A DNA stretch of 64,000 nt, from positions 1 to 64,000 of the forward strand of contig DASVDF010000078.1 of the NCBI GenBank assembly GCA_036381215.1, read 5' to 3'. Below the pieces are notes generated by a model that saw only the letters and a list, made by a program, of their open reading frames with translations, did no database searches and was not told the DNA's origin. The translations under genes were made by a program, and so were the position numbers. Shown here in pieces: positions 29,813 through 38,529 of the stretch; the first letter of the stretch is position 1; every line of letters begins with the position of its first letter. The stretch comes from IDS-8 sp036381215 (GTDB lineage Bacteria; Pseudomonadota; Gammaproteobacteria; Steroidobacterales; Woeseiaceae).

Positions 29813-31692
29813 TGGTCGGCACGGCACTCGGCGTACTCCTCGAGCTCGCGATCAAGAGCAGCTTGGTGCTCGGCCTTGCTTTCCTCGTGGCGAGCCTCTG
29901 CCGGCGCGCTTCCGCGGAGGAACGTCACCTCGTCTGGGCCTGCGCCCTGCTCGGCATCCTCGCGCTGCCGGTGCTGCCGCAGCCGAACCTGGGCATCACG
30001 GCCGCCGGCCTTCTGCCCGAAACGGCGGCGCTCCTGCCGGTTGCACGCGATCGCGATGCGCCGACGGCAACCCCCGCTCCCGCCGCGGGGCAACCCTCCG
30101 CCGCGAACGCGGTGCCCTCCACATCGATCACCGCGTCCTCCGTGGCTGCGCCGGCACACTGGCAGGTGGCGCTACTCGGGACGTACGGGGCTGTCTCGTT
30201 CGCGCTGCTCGTCTGGCTCGTCGTTTCCTCCGCGCGTATCGGCCGCTCGCTGCGGCGCCTCAACGACGTGACGCACCGCCCGACGCTCGCGCTGCTCGAA
30301 GCGGCGATCGCGCGTAACGGCATCCGGCGGCGCGTGCAGGCGAAATGGTCGAGCCAGGACGCGACGCCGCTCGCGTGGGGATTCTTCAGGCCCGTGGTCG
30401 TGCTGCCGCAGGATTTCAGCCGGTTGCCACCGGCCGGGCAGCGCAACGCACTCGCGCACGAGGTCGCGCACATCGCCCGCTGGGACTTTCTCACCACGTA
30501 CCTCGCGTGGGCCTGCTGCGCCGTGTACTGGTTCCAGCCGCTCGCGTGGCTCGCCTGCCGCCGGCTGATGCAGGAAAGCGAGATCGCGTGCGACGACCGT
30601 GTGCTGGCGAACGGCGCCAGCGGGCGTGATTACGCGCGCCAACTCGTCGAGGTGGCAAAGACCGTGAGCGCCCTGCGCATCCGCGCGGCGGCGATGGCGG
30701 ATGGCGGCTCCGTCACGCGGCGGATCACGGCCATCCTGGATCCGACGAAGAGGAGAAGAACCATGAGCAGGCTGCAATCCCTATCGGTGCTCGCGCTCGC
30801 GACCGTGCTCCTCGTGCCGTTCAACGCGCTCACGGCCAAACCCCGCACGGCGGCGGCCGCGCCGGAGACGGCGGCGGGCGGCGAGCCGGACGCCGACGCG
30901 CGCTCGCTCGCGGCCGCCGGGCGTGAGGGCGAAGCGGCGGCGCTGCTCGCCGACGCCATCGTGAACAGCGGTGCGGGAAGCTGTTCCCTCTGCTACGACG
31001 TCCTGTCGCAGAAGAAAGAGACGACCGAAGCGGAATCCCGCGTCGTGCGCCGGGCTTTCGACCTCGTCGAGGCGCGGGCGCGCGCGAGCGCGAACGGCAA
31101 CCTGCTGGTCGCCCTCGCCGAGCTCTGCCGCCGCAGCGGTGACGACAACGAGCTCGACCGAGGCACGTGGTATCTCATGGAAGGCTTCCGCCTCGGTGGA
31201 TTGAACGGTGAATCCAGCCTGGTCGCTCTCAGTATCCTCGACGACCTCGGCTGGTACAGCCAGGCGAAGACCCTGGCGCAGAGCCTCCACGACAATCCGG
31301 ACTCGAGCCTCTACCACTCGCAGGAAACGGAGTTCTGGATAAAGAGGCTCGACAGCCAGCTCTCGCAGGCCGAGTTCGTCACCTCGCGGCTCATCGAGCC
31401 GAAGACCAGCGTCACGATCGAGGGAGACCTGATGGCGCTGTACCAGGTCGCGCCCGTCTATCCGTCGGAGGCGCTGGCAACCGGCCAGGAGGCCGACGTC
31501 CAGCTAAGCTTCACCCTGTCGAAAACCGGACACCCGGAGGACGTCACCGTCGTCCACTCCACGAACCCCGCTTTCGACGAGCCCGCCCGGGACTCCGTGG
31601 CACAGTGGCTTTACGCCCCACAGCTCGTGGACGGCATCCCGGTCGAAAAACCGGGCGAGCAGGTCATGATCCGGTTCGTGCTCGAGGACTGA
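29809..31692 (+). CDS. BlaR1-like M56 membrane protease with C-terminal TonB domain
   Basis: A 627-residue protein. The front has four spans (about 10-28, 38-58, 119-140 and one near 235) and the M56 zinc motif HEVAH (217-221) with the downstream ESEIACDDRVL ligand. A fifth span lies near 330. The middle 200 residues form a helical repeat region (SRVVRRAFDLVEARARAS and similar). The final ~90 residues, PVYPSEALATGQEADVQLSFTLSKTG to the end, are a TonB C-terminal domain rather than the penicillin-binding domain of BlaR1. On sensing a signal it presumably cleaves the partner repressor. The TonB part suggests contact with an outer-membrane receptor. Confidence 0.88.
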   Translation: MMVGTALGVLLELAIKSSLVLGLAFLVASLCRRASAEERHLVWACALLGILALPVLPQPNLGITAAGLLPETAALLPVARDRDAPTATPAPAAGQPSAANAVPSTSITASSVAAPAHWQVALLGTYGAVSFALLVWLVVSSARIGRSLRRLNDVTHRPTLALLEAAIARNGIRRRVQAKWSSQDATPLAWGFFRPVVVLPQDFSRLPPAGQRNALAHEVAHIARWDFLTTYLAWACCAVYWFQPLAWLACRRLMQESEIACDDRVLANGASGRDYARQLVEVAKTVSALRIRAAAMADGGSVTRRITAILDPTKRRRTMSRLQSLSVLALATVLLVPFNALTAKPRTAAAAPETAAGGEPDADARSLAAAGREGEAAALLADAIVNSGAGSCSLCYDVLSQKKETTEAESRVVRRAFDLVEARARASANGNLLVALAELCRRSGDDNELDRGTWYLMEGFRLGGLNGESSLVALSILDDLGWYSQAKTLAQSLHDNPDSSLYHSQETEFWIKRLDSQLSQAEFVTSRLIEPKTSVTIEGDLMALYQVAPVYPSEALATGQEADVQLSFTLSKTGHPEDVTVVHSTNPAFDEPARDSVAQWLYAPQLVDGIPVEKPGEQVMIRFVLED

Positions 31693-31747
31693 TTCGCCGG
31701 GGAGCCACACGAGGCGCTTCGTGCGGGGAATCTGACGCGGTCCTGTG

Positions 31748-33001
31748 TCACTCTCCGAAGCTGTTCCATGCGAGCCATGTGAAGAACGCGAGCACCGCGA
31801 GCAGCACGAGCGTGGTCAGCGGACGGTTGCGGTGCCGTCCGCCGACCCAAGCGGCGCGCCCGTTCAGGATCAGCAGCACGAACGCGAGCGCCGGAAAGAA
31901 CCAGGCGCCGATCACCGCATAAAGTTTCTGCACCTCCCGGAAGGTGAAGAACAAGCCCGCCATCGGCAGCACGGCGAGCAGCACGAGGTAGATACGGTAC
32001 GGCCGGCCGCGCGTATCGACCGCCGCGCGCACAGTGTCCGGGTCGTGCCTGTGCCGCAGCAGGGACCACGTGTCCGCGAACAGGTACGGCACCGCCTGCC
32101 AGACGCCGAGCAGGCTGCTGAACACGGCGCCGAAGCTGCCGAGCAGGAACAGCCACTTGCCCGCCGGCCCCAGGATCTCTTCCAGTCGCCCGGACAGGGC
32201 GACGAGCAGGCCCGCACCGCCACCCTCGACCTGCACGGCCGTACCGACGATCACCATTGCCACGCCGAACAGCGCCGTCATCGCGTAACCGATGCCGAGA
32301 TCGACGCGCGAGGCGCGCAGGTCGGCGGGGCCGGTGAAGCCTTCCTCGCGCAGCCAGTAGCCGTAGCAGAGCACGGTCAGCGTGCCGCCGATGCCGCCCA
32401 TGAGAGCGATGGTCCACGCGAGCCCTTCGCCGCCCGCATCCGGTATGCGCGGGATGACGATACCGCTCACGACGGCCGCGCTGCCCGGCCACAGCAGCAC
32501 CGCCGTGGTCACGACGGTGACGAACATGAGGCCGATGCAGACGCGCATGACGATCTCGAACAGGCGATAACCGCCGAGCCACACCATCGCGAGGCCGGTC
32601 AGCGCGGCCGCGATGCCGAACACGACTTTGCCGTCGCGCGCGTCGGCGAAAACCGGCAGCATGGCGTGCAGGGTGACGCCGCTCGCGCTCATCTGCGCGG
32701 AGCCGACGAAAAAAGACCAGAGCACGAGGTACGGAAGAAACAGCCACAGCGCGACCGGGCCAAAACGGTGGGCGGCGCCCTCGAGCAGGGTCTCGCCCGT
32801 CGCGAGCTGCCAGCGCGCGAGGCCTTCCGTCACCACGAACTTGAGGAACGACCCGGCCACCGCCGCCCACAGCACGGCCGTACCGAGCAGGGCGCCGGCG
32901 ATCGCGCCGGTGGCGAGATCACCGCTGCCGACGCCGGTCGCCGCGAGCAGCAGCCCGGGTCCGAGCATCCCCCAGCCGGATTTTTTGCGCTCCCCACCCA
33001 C
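31748..33001 (-). CDS. Nramp-family membrane transporter lacking the canonical metal motifs
   Basis: About 417 residues and eleven spans of the LeuT-fold Nramp type. The first span reads LLLAATGVGSGDLATGAI where classical Mn/Fe transporters have DPGN, and the sixth reads IALMGGIGGTLTVLCYGYW where they have MPH. Such Nramp-related proteins may carry other ions. Conserved pieces include EGLARWQLATGETLLEG and LGSFGAVFSSLLGVWQAVPYLFADTW. The start is taken at the GTG at 32999-33001, preceded by AGGGGC; an ATG twelve codons later is the alternative. Divergent from the UrcA gene and not clearly in an operon. Confidence 0.82.
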   Translation of the reverse strand: MGGERKKSGWGMLGPGLLLAATGVGSGDLATGAIAGALLGTAVLWAAVAGSFLKFVVTEGLARWQLATGETLLEGAAHRFGPVALWLFLPYLVLWSFFVGSAQMSASGVTLHAMLPVFADARDGKVVFGIAAALTGLAMVWLGGYRLFEIVMRVCIGLMFVTVVTTAVLLWPGSAAVVSGIVIPRIPDAGGEGLAWTIALMGGIGGTLTVLCYGYWLREEGFTGPADLRASRVDLGIGYAMTALFGVAMVIVGTAVQVEGGGAGLLVALSGRLEEILGPAGKWLFLLGSFGAVFSSLLGVWQAVPYLFADTWSLLRHRHDPDTVRAAVDTRGRPYRIYLVLLAVLPMAGLFFTFREVQKLYAVIGAWFFPALAFVLLILNGRAAWVGGRHRNRPLTTLVLLAVLAFFTWLAWNSFGE

Positions 33002-33257
33002 GCAATCGTCGCCCCTGCCCTCGACGAGGCGTACCCTACCGCGCCCGCCGATCCGGTGCCAGCATCGGGCTGCGAAGATTCGCACCGGGATGCGCCGTGA
33101 GTCGCCGGCGGCCGCTGCCGCCGCGCAGCGCGTCGCGACGATCTCGCGGGATTTCGCGCGCGCATCATCGAGCTTCACGCAGGTTTCATGCAGCATCACT
33201 CGCAAACGGACACATTGTGCCGGTCCTTCTTTCTCGCTGTTCCACAGGAGAATCGTC

Positions 33258-33611
33258 ATGGCACGGCAGCATGCAGACCCCGCCCCGCTCCGCTGGCTCA
33301 TCGCCCTCTCGGCACTCTCGCTCGGTTTCCTCGCCGCGCAGGCCCCTGCCGAAGAACGCGATGTCGCCAGCATCAAGGTGAGCTTCGCCGATCTCGACCT
33401 GGACAAGCAGGCCGGTGCGGAAACGCTCTATCGACGCATCCAGTTCGCCGCGCGCTCCGTCTGTGGGCGCGCCGACGCGCGGGAGATCGAGCGTCGCTCG
33501 CAGTTCCACAAATGCATTGACGAGACCGTGGAGGCGGCTCTCAAGGAAGTGAATCGCAGCAGCCTGTACGCCGTGCACTATCGCAGGGCGGGAGTGCGCA
33601 CTCCGGGCTGA
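33258..33611 (+). CDS. UrcA family secreted protein
   Basis: A 117-residue exported protein. The signal peptide ends near APAEERD (about 32). The family signature follows: SIKVSFADLDLDKQAGAETLYRRIQFAARSVCG, then a second cysteine in QFHKCIDETVEAAL; the two cysteines probably form a disulfide. The ribosome site AGGAGA precedes the ATG. UrcA proteins are small periplasmic proteins of unknown function, common in Caulobacterales, Sphingomonadales and Xanthomonadales. A hairpin with 9-bp arms follows the gene. Confidence 0.9.
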   Translation: MARQHADPAPLRWLIALSALSLGFLAAQAPAEERDVASIKVSFADLDLDKQAGAETLYRRIQFAARSVCGRADAREIERRSQFHKCIDETVEAALKEVNRSSLYAVHYRRAGVRTPG

Positions 33612-33635
33612 TGCATTCCGGCTCTTAAAGAAGTC

Positions 33636-33664
33636 GGCCGCCCGCCTGTCGCCACCGGGCGGCC
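33636..33664 (+). terminator. Hairpin after the UrcA gene, possible terminator
   Basis: GGCCGCCCG, 11-base loop, CGGGCGGCC. The 9-bp perfect stem lies 25 bases after the stop. There is no T run on the 3' side, so intrinsic termination is uncertain. Confidence 0.5.
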
Positions 33665-33771
33665 ACGCTTCGCGTGACCACCGCATGAACCGATCTCATG
33701 ACGCTTGGTGATAGCAGCGTGAAAAGGCGTGGCCTAGAATCCCGGAAGGCATCTCGCCTCGCCCGCAAGTT

Positions 33772-34977
33772 TTGGAGCTGGGCATTAACCGCATCCGGGA
33801 AGCGGAGCCGCATCGCGAGCAGATCGGCTATCGCGTCGACGACCTGATCGTCGACGTGCGCAGGCAGCACGTGGCCCGCGGACGTGAAAGGATCAATCTT
33901 TCGCCGCTCTCGTACGAGCTGTTGCTCGCGTTGCTGCAGGCCGCGCCGCATCTCGTCTCGCTCGACGAGCTGATGAAGCGCGTGTGGCCGGGACTCGTCG
34001 TCAGCCCCGAAACCGTGAGCCAGCGCGTAAAGCTGGTCCGGCATGCGCTCGGGGACCGGGCCGGCTCGCCGCGCTACATCGGCGGCGTGCGCGGCCGGGG
34101 CTACCAGCTGATCGCCGACGTCGAGCCGCTCACGGCCGTCGACGCGCCGCGCCTGAACGGCGCAGCGGCCGCGCCGCCGCTACCGCCGTCCACGGAAGCC
34201 GGGACTCCCGCGATGCCGCCGTCCGGCGAAGCCGCCCCTGCCGCGAGCCCTCGCTCGCAGGCGGCGAAGACATCCCCGGCCCGGCGCCCGCGCGTGCGCC
34301 GTGTCGCGCGGCGTGTCGTGTACGCGACGCTCGCGCTGCTGGCCGCCGCCTTCCTCTACCGGGCCGGCGATTTGCCGCTGCGCGCCTGGTGGGATGCCGG
34401 CTCGCCGGCCGCGCCCGAGATCGGCGCCAACTCGCTCGCAGTGCTGCCGTTCGTCAACCTGAGCGGCGATCCGGCGAGTGAATACCTGAGCGAGGGCCTT
34501 TCCGAGGAGATCCTGAACCGGCTGTCCCGCGCGCGCGGCGTGCGCGTGGCCTCGCGCACCTCGTCGTTCGCATACCGGGACAGCGACGTCGATGCCCGGC
34601 GGCTGCAGGACCTGCTCGGCGTGCGCTACCTGCTCGAGGGCAGCGTTCGCCGGGAAGGCCCGCACCTGAGGGTGACCGTCCAGCTGGTCGACGAGTCGGG
34701 GTTCCGGGTCTGGAGCGGCACCTACGACCGGCGACTCACCGGCATGTTCGCCCTCCAGGACGACATCGCCGGGTCGGTGGTCACGAGCGTGCTGCCGCGG
34801 CTCACCGCGGAGGACGAAGCGGTCCCGCGCATCGAGGCTGCTCGAGGCGCGCTGCGCGCGTCCCCGAGCGCGCGCGCCGGCCTGAACAACGTGCCGCCGC
34901 TGCTCACTCCGGTGGCGAGGGTGACCTCGGCGACCGGCGCGCCTGACGCAATTGCGACAGGCGGTGGCGCGCGGTAG
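33772..34977 (+). CDS. CadC-like membrane regulator with TolB-like domain, C terminus probably truncated
   Basis: A 401-residue paralogue of the regulator at 4.4-6.7 kb. The winged helix is at about 20-118 (ending PRYIGGVRGRGYQLIADVE), then a proline/alanine linker, one span near 186-202 and the TolB/FlgO-like domain from NSLAVLPFVNLSGDPASEYLSEGLSEEILNRL to about 365. The family normally goes on with TPRs, but here the frame ends about 45 residues later with low-complexity sequence. Its last ~70 bases lie antisense to the 3' end of a short-chain dehydrogenase remnant, so a deletion probably removed the TPR part. The start is a TTG. Whether it still works is unclear. Confidence 0.75.
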   Translation: MELGINRIREAEPHREQIGYRVDDLIVDVRRQHVARGRERINLSPLSYELLLALLQAAPHLVSLDELMKRVWPGLVVSPETVSQRVKLVRHALGDRAGSPRYIGGVRGRGYQLIADVEPLTAVDAPRLNGAAAAPPLPPSTEAGTPAMPPSGEAAPAASPRSQAAKTSPARRPRVRRVARRVVYATLALLAAAFLYRAGDLPLRAWWDAGSPAAPEIGANSLAVLPFVNLSGDPASEYLSEGLSEEILNRLSRARGVRVASRTSSFAYRDSDVDARRLQDLLGVRYLLEGSVRREGPHLRVTVQLVDESGFRVWSGTYDRRLTGMFALQDDIAGSVVTSVLPRLTAEDEAVPRIEAARGALRASPSARAGLNNVPPLLTPVARVTSATGAPDAIATGGGAR

Positions 34978-35340
34978 CCGCGTTACCGCCGCTGCTCATC
35001 AGCGCGAGAAGCGTGAAGCCCGCGGCCGAGAGCAGCGCGGCCGTCGCGACCGGGTGCAGCGAAGCGCGTGGGTACAGGCTGGACTGCATCACGTGTCCTT
35101 CGTAACTGCCGTGCACGTGCCCGTCCTCGCCGGCGGCCTGCAAGGCGCCCTCGCGGTGGCGCGCCGGTTCGTCGCGTACCTGGCGCGGGGCCATGACGCT
35201 GCGGTTCATCCAGTCGACGAGCGCGGGAAAATGCCGGTTCAGGGTGCTCACCATTTTCGAGCCGCTGCCGACGTAGACGTCGCGCTTCGGCTGCTCGGCG
35301 GCATGCAGGATTGCGCGGGCGACCTCTTCCGATTTTCTGC
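34904..35340 (-). pseudogene. C-terminal remnant of a short-chain dehydrogenase gene
   Basis: The frame encodes about 145 residues that look like the end of a ~330-residue SDR: KSEEVARAILHAAEQPKRDVYVGSGSKMVSTLNRHFPALVDWMNR, then a tail ending with a membrane span (VATAALLSAAGFTLLALMSS). The Rossmann domain, the catalytic Tyr-x-x-x-Lys and any start are missing; upstream of about 35,340 the sequence is the leader of the PD40 gene. The 3' end overlaps the truncated regulator on the other strand. I read this as one deletion or rearrangement that damaged both genes. Confidence 0.7.
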
Positions 35341-35514
35341 ACGTCGTCCTCGCGCCGCCCGACGTCCGCGACGACGTGCACGCGTACGCAAAGGAAGCGT
35401 GATGCAATATCGATACCAGCGGCCGCGCTCGCGCAAAAAGCCTGAAACTGCCGGCGTCGCGGGGCATACTGCGCGCCGGGCATCAGACCGAACCGAGAAC
35501 AAGGAGCCGTGCCG

Positions 35515-36501
35515 ATGACGACAGCGCGTTTCGTGCCTCTCGGGCTCGTGCTGGCCGCGGCGCTCGCCAGCGCCGCCGAGCCTGCCGATCCCTGGACCCG
35601 TATTTTTCCCGACGCGGGCGAGAAACCCGCGCTCGTCTTCCCCGACGAGATCTCGACGGGCGACGACGAGTCGCATCCGACCCTCGCGCCGGACGGGCGC
35701 ACGTTCTTCTATTTGAAGAACACGCCGTCCTTCGACTTCTACACGATCATCTACAGCACGTGGCAGGACGGCCACTGGAGCAAGCCGCAAACCGTTCCGT
35801 TCTCCGGGCAATATCCGGATGGCGACCTCGTGTTCACCCCGGACGGCACGCGCGCGTACTTCGTCTCCGCGCGGCCGGTGAACGGCGAGCCGCGCGAGGA
35901 CACCGAGATCTGGACCATCGAGCGAACCGCTGGCGGCTGGGGCGAGCCGGAGCACGTGGCCGAGCTGTCGAGTCCCGGCTACGAGTGGTTCCCCACTCTC
36001 ACGGCGGACGGCACGATGTACTTCGGCTCGTCACGCGAAGGGGGCCTCGGCGGGCACGACATCTGGCGCTCGCACCAGGTCGACGGCGTGTGGCAGCCGC
36101 CCGAGAACGTGGGCGCGCCGGTCAACTCGCCCGGCGAGGAGATCGAGGCGCTGGTGACGCCCGACGAGAGCATGCTCGTGTTCGCGGCGAAGAACCGGGG
36201 CGACGCCATCGGCGCCTATGACCTTTACATCGCGCGCCGCGACGGCGACGGCTGGGCCGAGCCGGTGCATCCGGGGTCGCCGCTCAACTCGAAGGGCTGG
36301 GAGTTCTCCCCGCGTCTTTCGCCCGGCGGTGCCCTGTTCTTCTTCACGAGCAGCCGCGGCTTCGGGTCAGATCCGCTCAAGTACCGGCTGACCTTCGACG
36401 CGCTGGTCGAGCGCATCCGCTCCCCCGGCAACGGGCTGCGCGACATCTACGTCATGGACGCCGCCGCGCTGCGCGCTCTCGCTGAGCCGTCCGGGCACTA
36501 G
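35515..36501 (+). CDS. Secreted PD40/WD40-like beta-propeller protein
   Basis: A 328-residue exported protein with signal peptide ending near ASAAEP (about 21). Several PD40 (TolB-type) blades are visible: DESHPTLAPDGRTFFYLKN, DGDLVFTPDGTRAYFVSAR, YEWFPTLTADGTMYFGSSREGG with GGHDIWRS, and GWEFSPRLSPGGALFFFTSSRG. Such propellers mediate protein binding in the periplasm. The ATG at 35515 fits an AAGGAG site eight bases away; a GTG two codons upstream is also possible. It stands alone, tail to tail with the DUF2167 gene, whose stop it overlaps by four bases. Confidence 0.88.
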   Translation: MTTARFVPLGLVLAAALASAAEPADPWTRIFPDAGEKPALVFPDEISTGDDESHPTLAPDGRTFFYLKNTPSFDFYTIIYSTWQDGHWSKPQTVPFSGQYPDGDLVFTPDGTRAYFVSARPVNGEPREDTEIWTIERTAGGWGEPEHVAELSSPGYEWFPTLTADGTMYFGSSREGGLGGHDIWRSHQVDGVWQPPENVGAPVNSPGEEIEALVTPDESMLVFAAKNRGDAIGAYDLYIARRDGDGWAEPVHPGSPLNSKGWEFSPRLSPGGALFFFTSSRGFGSDPLKYRLTFDALVERIRSPGNGLRDIYVMDAAALRALAEPSGH

Positions 36502-37430
36502 GAAGCGCCTGCCGTCGGATTCGGCCGGGAGAACAGGCCCTTCAGCTTGCGCGCGAAGGCGCCCAGCCCGAGCAGGATGAAGATGCCGAATTTTTTCAGG
36601 AGCACGAGGCCCGCAGCGAGCAGCCCGGCCTTCGCCGCGACCTTGCCCGCGACGAGCGCGCCGATGCCATAGGCGGCGACCTCGTCGAGGTTGGAGTCGA
36701 AGTCCTCGTAGCGCTGGCCGGGATTGAACTCGGCCATCGCCAGCACGGACTCGCGGTTCGCGTTGATCTCCTCGAGCTGGCTGGTCGCGGCGACGAACGT
36801 CATCGCGAGCACGCCCTTGCGGCCGAGCGCGCGAATCTCGTAGTTCAGTGTCGTATCCGGGCTGTCGCCGAACTTGAGCTCCTTGGCCCAGTACAGCTTG
36901 CGCGAGGCCGGATCGTAATGCGGCGGCTCGGCCCAGCCGACCAGCTCGATCGGCTCGTAGCCCGCTTCGATGCGCTCCGGGTTCGCATCGCGGATCCCGT
37001 CGCGCATGTCGCTCAGCAGCTCGCCGTAATCGATGCCCGCGGCATCGCTGTCATCGACGTGACCGTCCTCGGTGTAGTCGATGGTGACGGCCCAGCTCTC
37101 CACGTCGAACGGCGTGTATTCGGCCGGAAACAGCATGCCGAGCGTGTCCTGTCCCTGCCCCGGCGGATTGTCCCAGACATCGACCAGCACGCGCTCCGCG
37201 TCCTCGGGCCCGAGATAATAGAAGCTCTCCGGCACGGTCAGCGTCGCGAGATCGTCGCCGACGACGATCGTGCCCGTGCGCTTGTCGAGCGATAGCATGA
37301 AGGCCTGCACGGCGGCGGCCATCTCCGGGTCGCCGGGCTCGGCGGCCGGATCGTCCTGCGCCCCGGCGGTGAGCGGCAGCACGAGCACGGCCAGCGGCAG
37401 CGCTGCGCGCCACAAAGTCACGGTTTGCAT
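36498..37430 (-). CDS. DUF2167 membrane protein
   Basis: A 310-residue exported protein. The signal peptide ends near LTAGAQ (about 24). The DUF2167 domain covers most of the rest: GDDLATLTVPESFYYLGPEDAERVLVDVWDNPPG, an acidic FDVESWAVTIDYTEDGHVDDSDA, and WAEPPHYDPASRKLYWAKEL. Two spans near the C terminus (GALVAGKVAAKAGLLAAGLVLL, GIFILLGLGAF) anchor it in the inner membrane. A strong GGAGGGGG site precedes the ATG at 37430. The family is widespread in Proteobacteria with no known function. Confidence 0.9.
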   Translation of the reverse strand: MQTVTLWRAALPLAVLVLPLTAGAQDDPAAEPGDPEMAAAVQAFMLSLDKRTGTIVVGDDLATLTVPESFYYLGPEDAERVLVDVWDNPPGQGQDTLGMLFPAEYTPFDVESWAVTIDYTEDGHVDDSDAAGIDYGELLSDMRDGIRDANPERIEAGYEPIELVGWAEPPHYDPASRKLYWAKELKFGDSPDTTLNYEIRALGRKGVLAMTFVAATSQLEEINANRESVLAMAEFNPGQRYEDFDSNLDEVAAYGIGALVAGKVAAKAGLLAAGLVLLKKFGIFILLGLGAFARKLKGLFSRPNPTAGAS

Positions 37431-37577
37431 ACGGTCCCCCTCCCCGCGAAAGGTGCAGTATGCGCCCGCGCACCGGCGTCCAAATATGACGCACTGCTCA
37501 TTCGACACCGGGTCGGCTGGCGGCCCGCGGCAAGGGCCGGTTCGACCCGGGCGGCCGGTGACGGCATACTGCCCCGC

Positions 37578-38516
37578 GTGACGGAGGGTTCCGACAGCTC
37601 CGAACGCCGGCCGCGCAGGCGCGCGTCAACGCTCCTCCGGCGGCTCGCCGCCTCAGGCCTGGCCGTCGGGCTCGCGGTCTGGCTCTGGCCGCGGCCCGGC
37701 GAACTCCGCGGCGGCGCGGCCATCGGCGGCCAGACGCTCGAGCGCATCCGCGACGCCGGCCGGGTGCGCGTCGGCTTCGCCAACGAGGCGCCTTTCGCGT
37801 ATCTCGACACGCACACCGGCCACCTCACGGGCGAGGCGCCGGAGATCGCGCGGCTCGTGTTCCGGCAGCTCGGCGTGAGCGACATCCGCGGCGTGCTGAC
37901 CGAGTTCGGCTCGCTGATCCCGGCGCTCAAGGCGGGCCGCTTCGACGTCATCGCCGCCGGCATGTACATCACGCCCGAGCGCTGCGCCGAAGTGCTGTTC
38001 TCGGATCCGACCTACGGCATCGGCGAAGCCTTCATCGTCGCCGAAGGCAATCCCCTCGACCTGCACGGCTACCGCGACCTGCGGGACACCGCCGGCGCGA
38101 CGCTCGGCGTGGTCACCGGCGCGATCCAGCTCGAGTACGCGCGTGCCGTGGGCATCGAGGATGCGCGCATCCGCATCTTTCCCGATGCACCCTCGGCGGT
38201 GGATGGCGTCGCGGCGGGACGCGTATCGGCGTACGCCGGCACCGCGCTGACGGTCAACGATCTGCTGTCGAAGACGGCCGCGCCGCTCGAGCGCGCCGAC
38301 CCGTTCAAGGATCTCGTGCTCGACGGCGAAGTCGTCAAGGGCTACGGCGCGTTCGGCTTCCGCAAGGGCGACGAGGAGCTGCGCGACGCGTTCAACCAGG
38401 TGCTGCGCGGCGTGCTCGGCAGCGAACAGCATCTCGAGCTCGTCGAGCCGCTCGGCTTCACGCGCGACATGCTGCCGGGCGGCGCCACCGCCACGGCGCT
38501 TTGCGGGCGGTCCTGA
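37578..38516 (+). CDS. ehuB: Ectoine/hydroxyectoine ABC transporter, substrate-binding protein
   Basis: About 312 residues, family 3 solute-binding protein. It begins with a basic stretch and a span-like signal (LLRRLAASGLAVGLAVWLW). The mature part matches EhuB: GRVRVGFANEAPFAYLDTHTGHLTGEAPEIARLV, LTEFGSLIPALKAGRFDVIAAGMYITPERCAEVLFS, GIGEAFIVAEGNP, VVKGYGAFGFRKGDEELRDAFN and LVEPLGFTRDMLPGGAT. In Sinorhizobium EhuB captures ectoine and hydroxyectoine as osmoprotectant and carbon source. The GTG start lacks a good ribosome site and could be earlier. It heads the ehuBCDA operon. Confidence 0.88.
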   Translation: MTEGSDSSERRPRRRASTLLRRLAASGLAVGLAVWLWPRPGELRGGAAIGGQTLERIRDAGRVRVGFANEAPFAYLDTHTGHLTGEAPEIARLVFRQLGVSDIRGVLTEFGSLIPALKAGRFDVIAAGMYITPERCAEVLFSDPTYGIGEAFIVAEGNPLDLHGYRDLRDTAGATLGVVTGAIQLEYARAVGIEDARIRIFPDAPSAVDGVAAGRVSAYAGTALTVNDLLSKTAAPLERADPFKDLVLDGEVVKGYGAFGFRKGDEELRDAFNQVLRGVLGSEQHLELVEPLGFTRDMLPGGATATALCGRS

Positions 38517-38529
38517 GGCGGCAGGGCCG

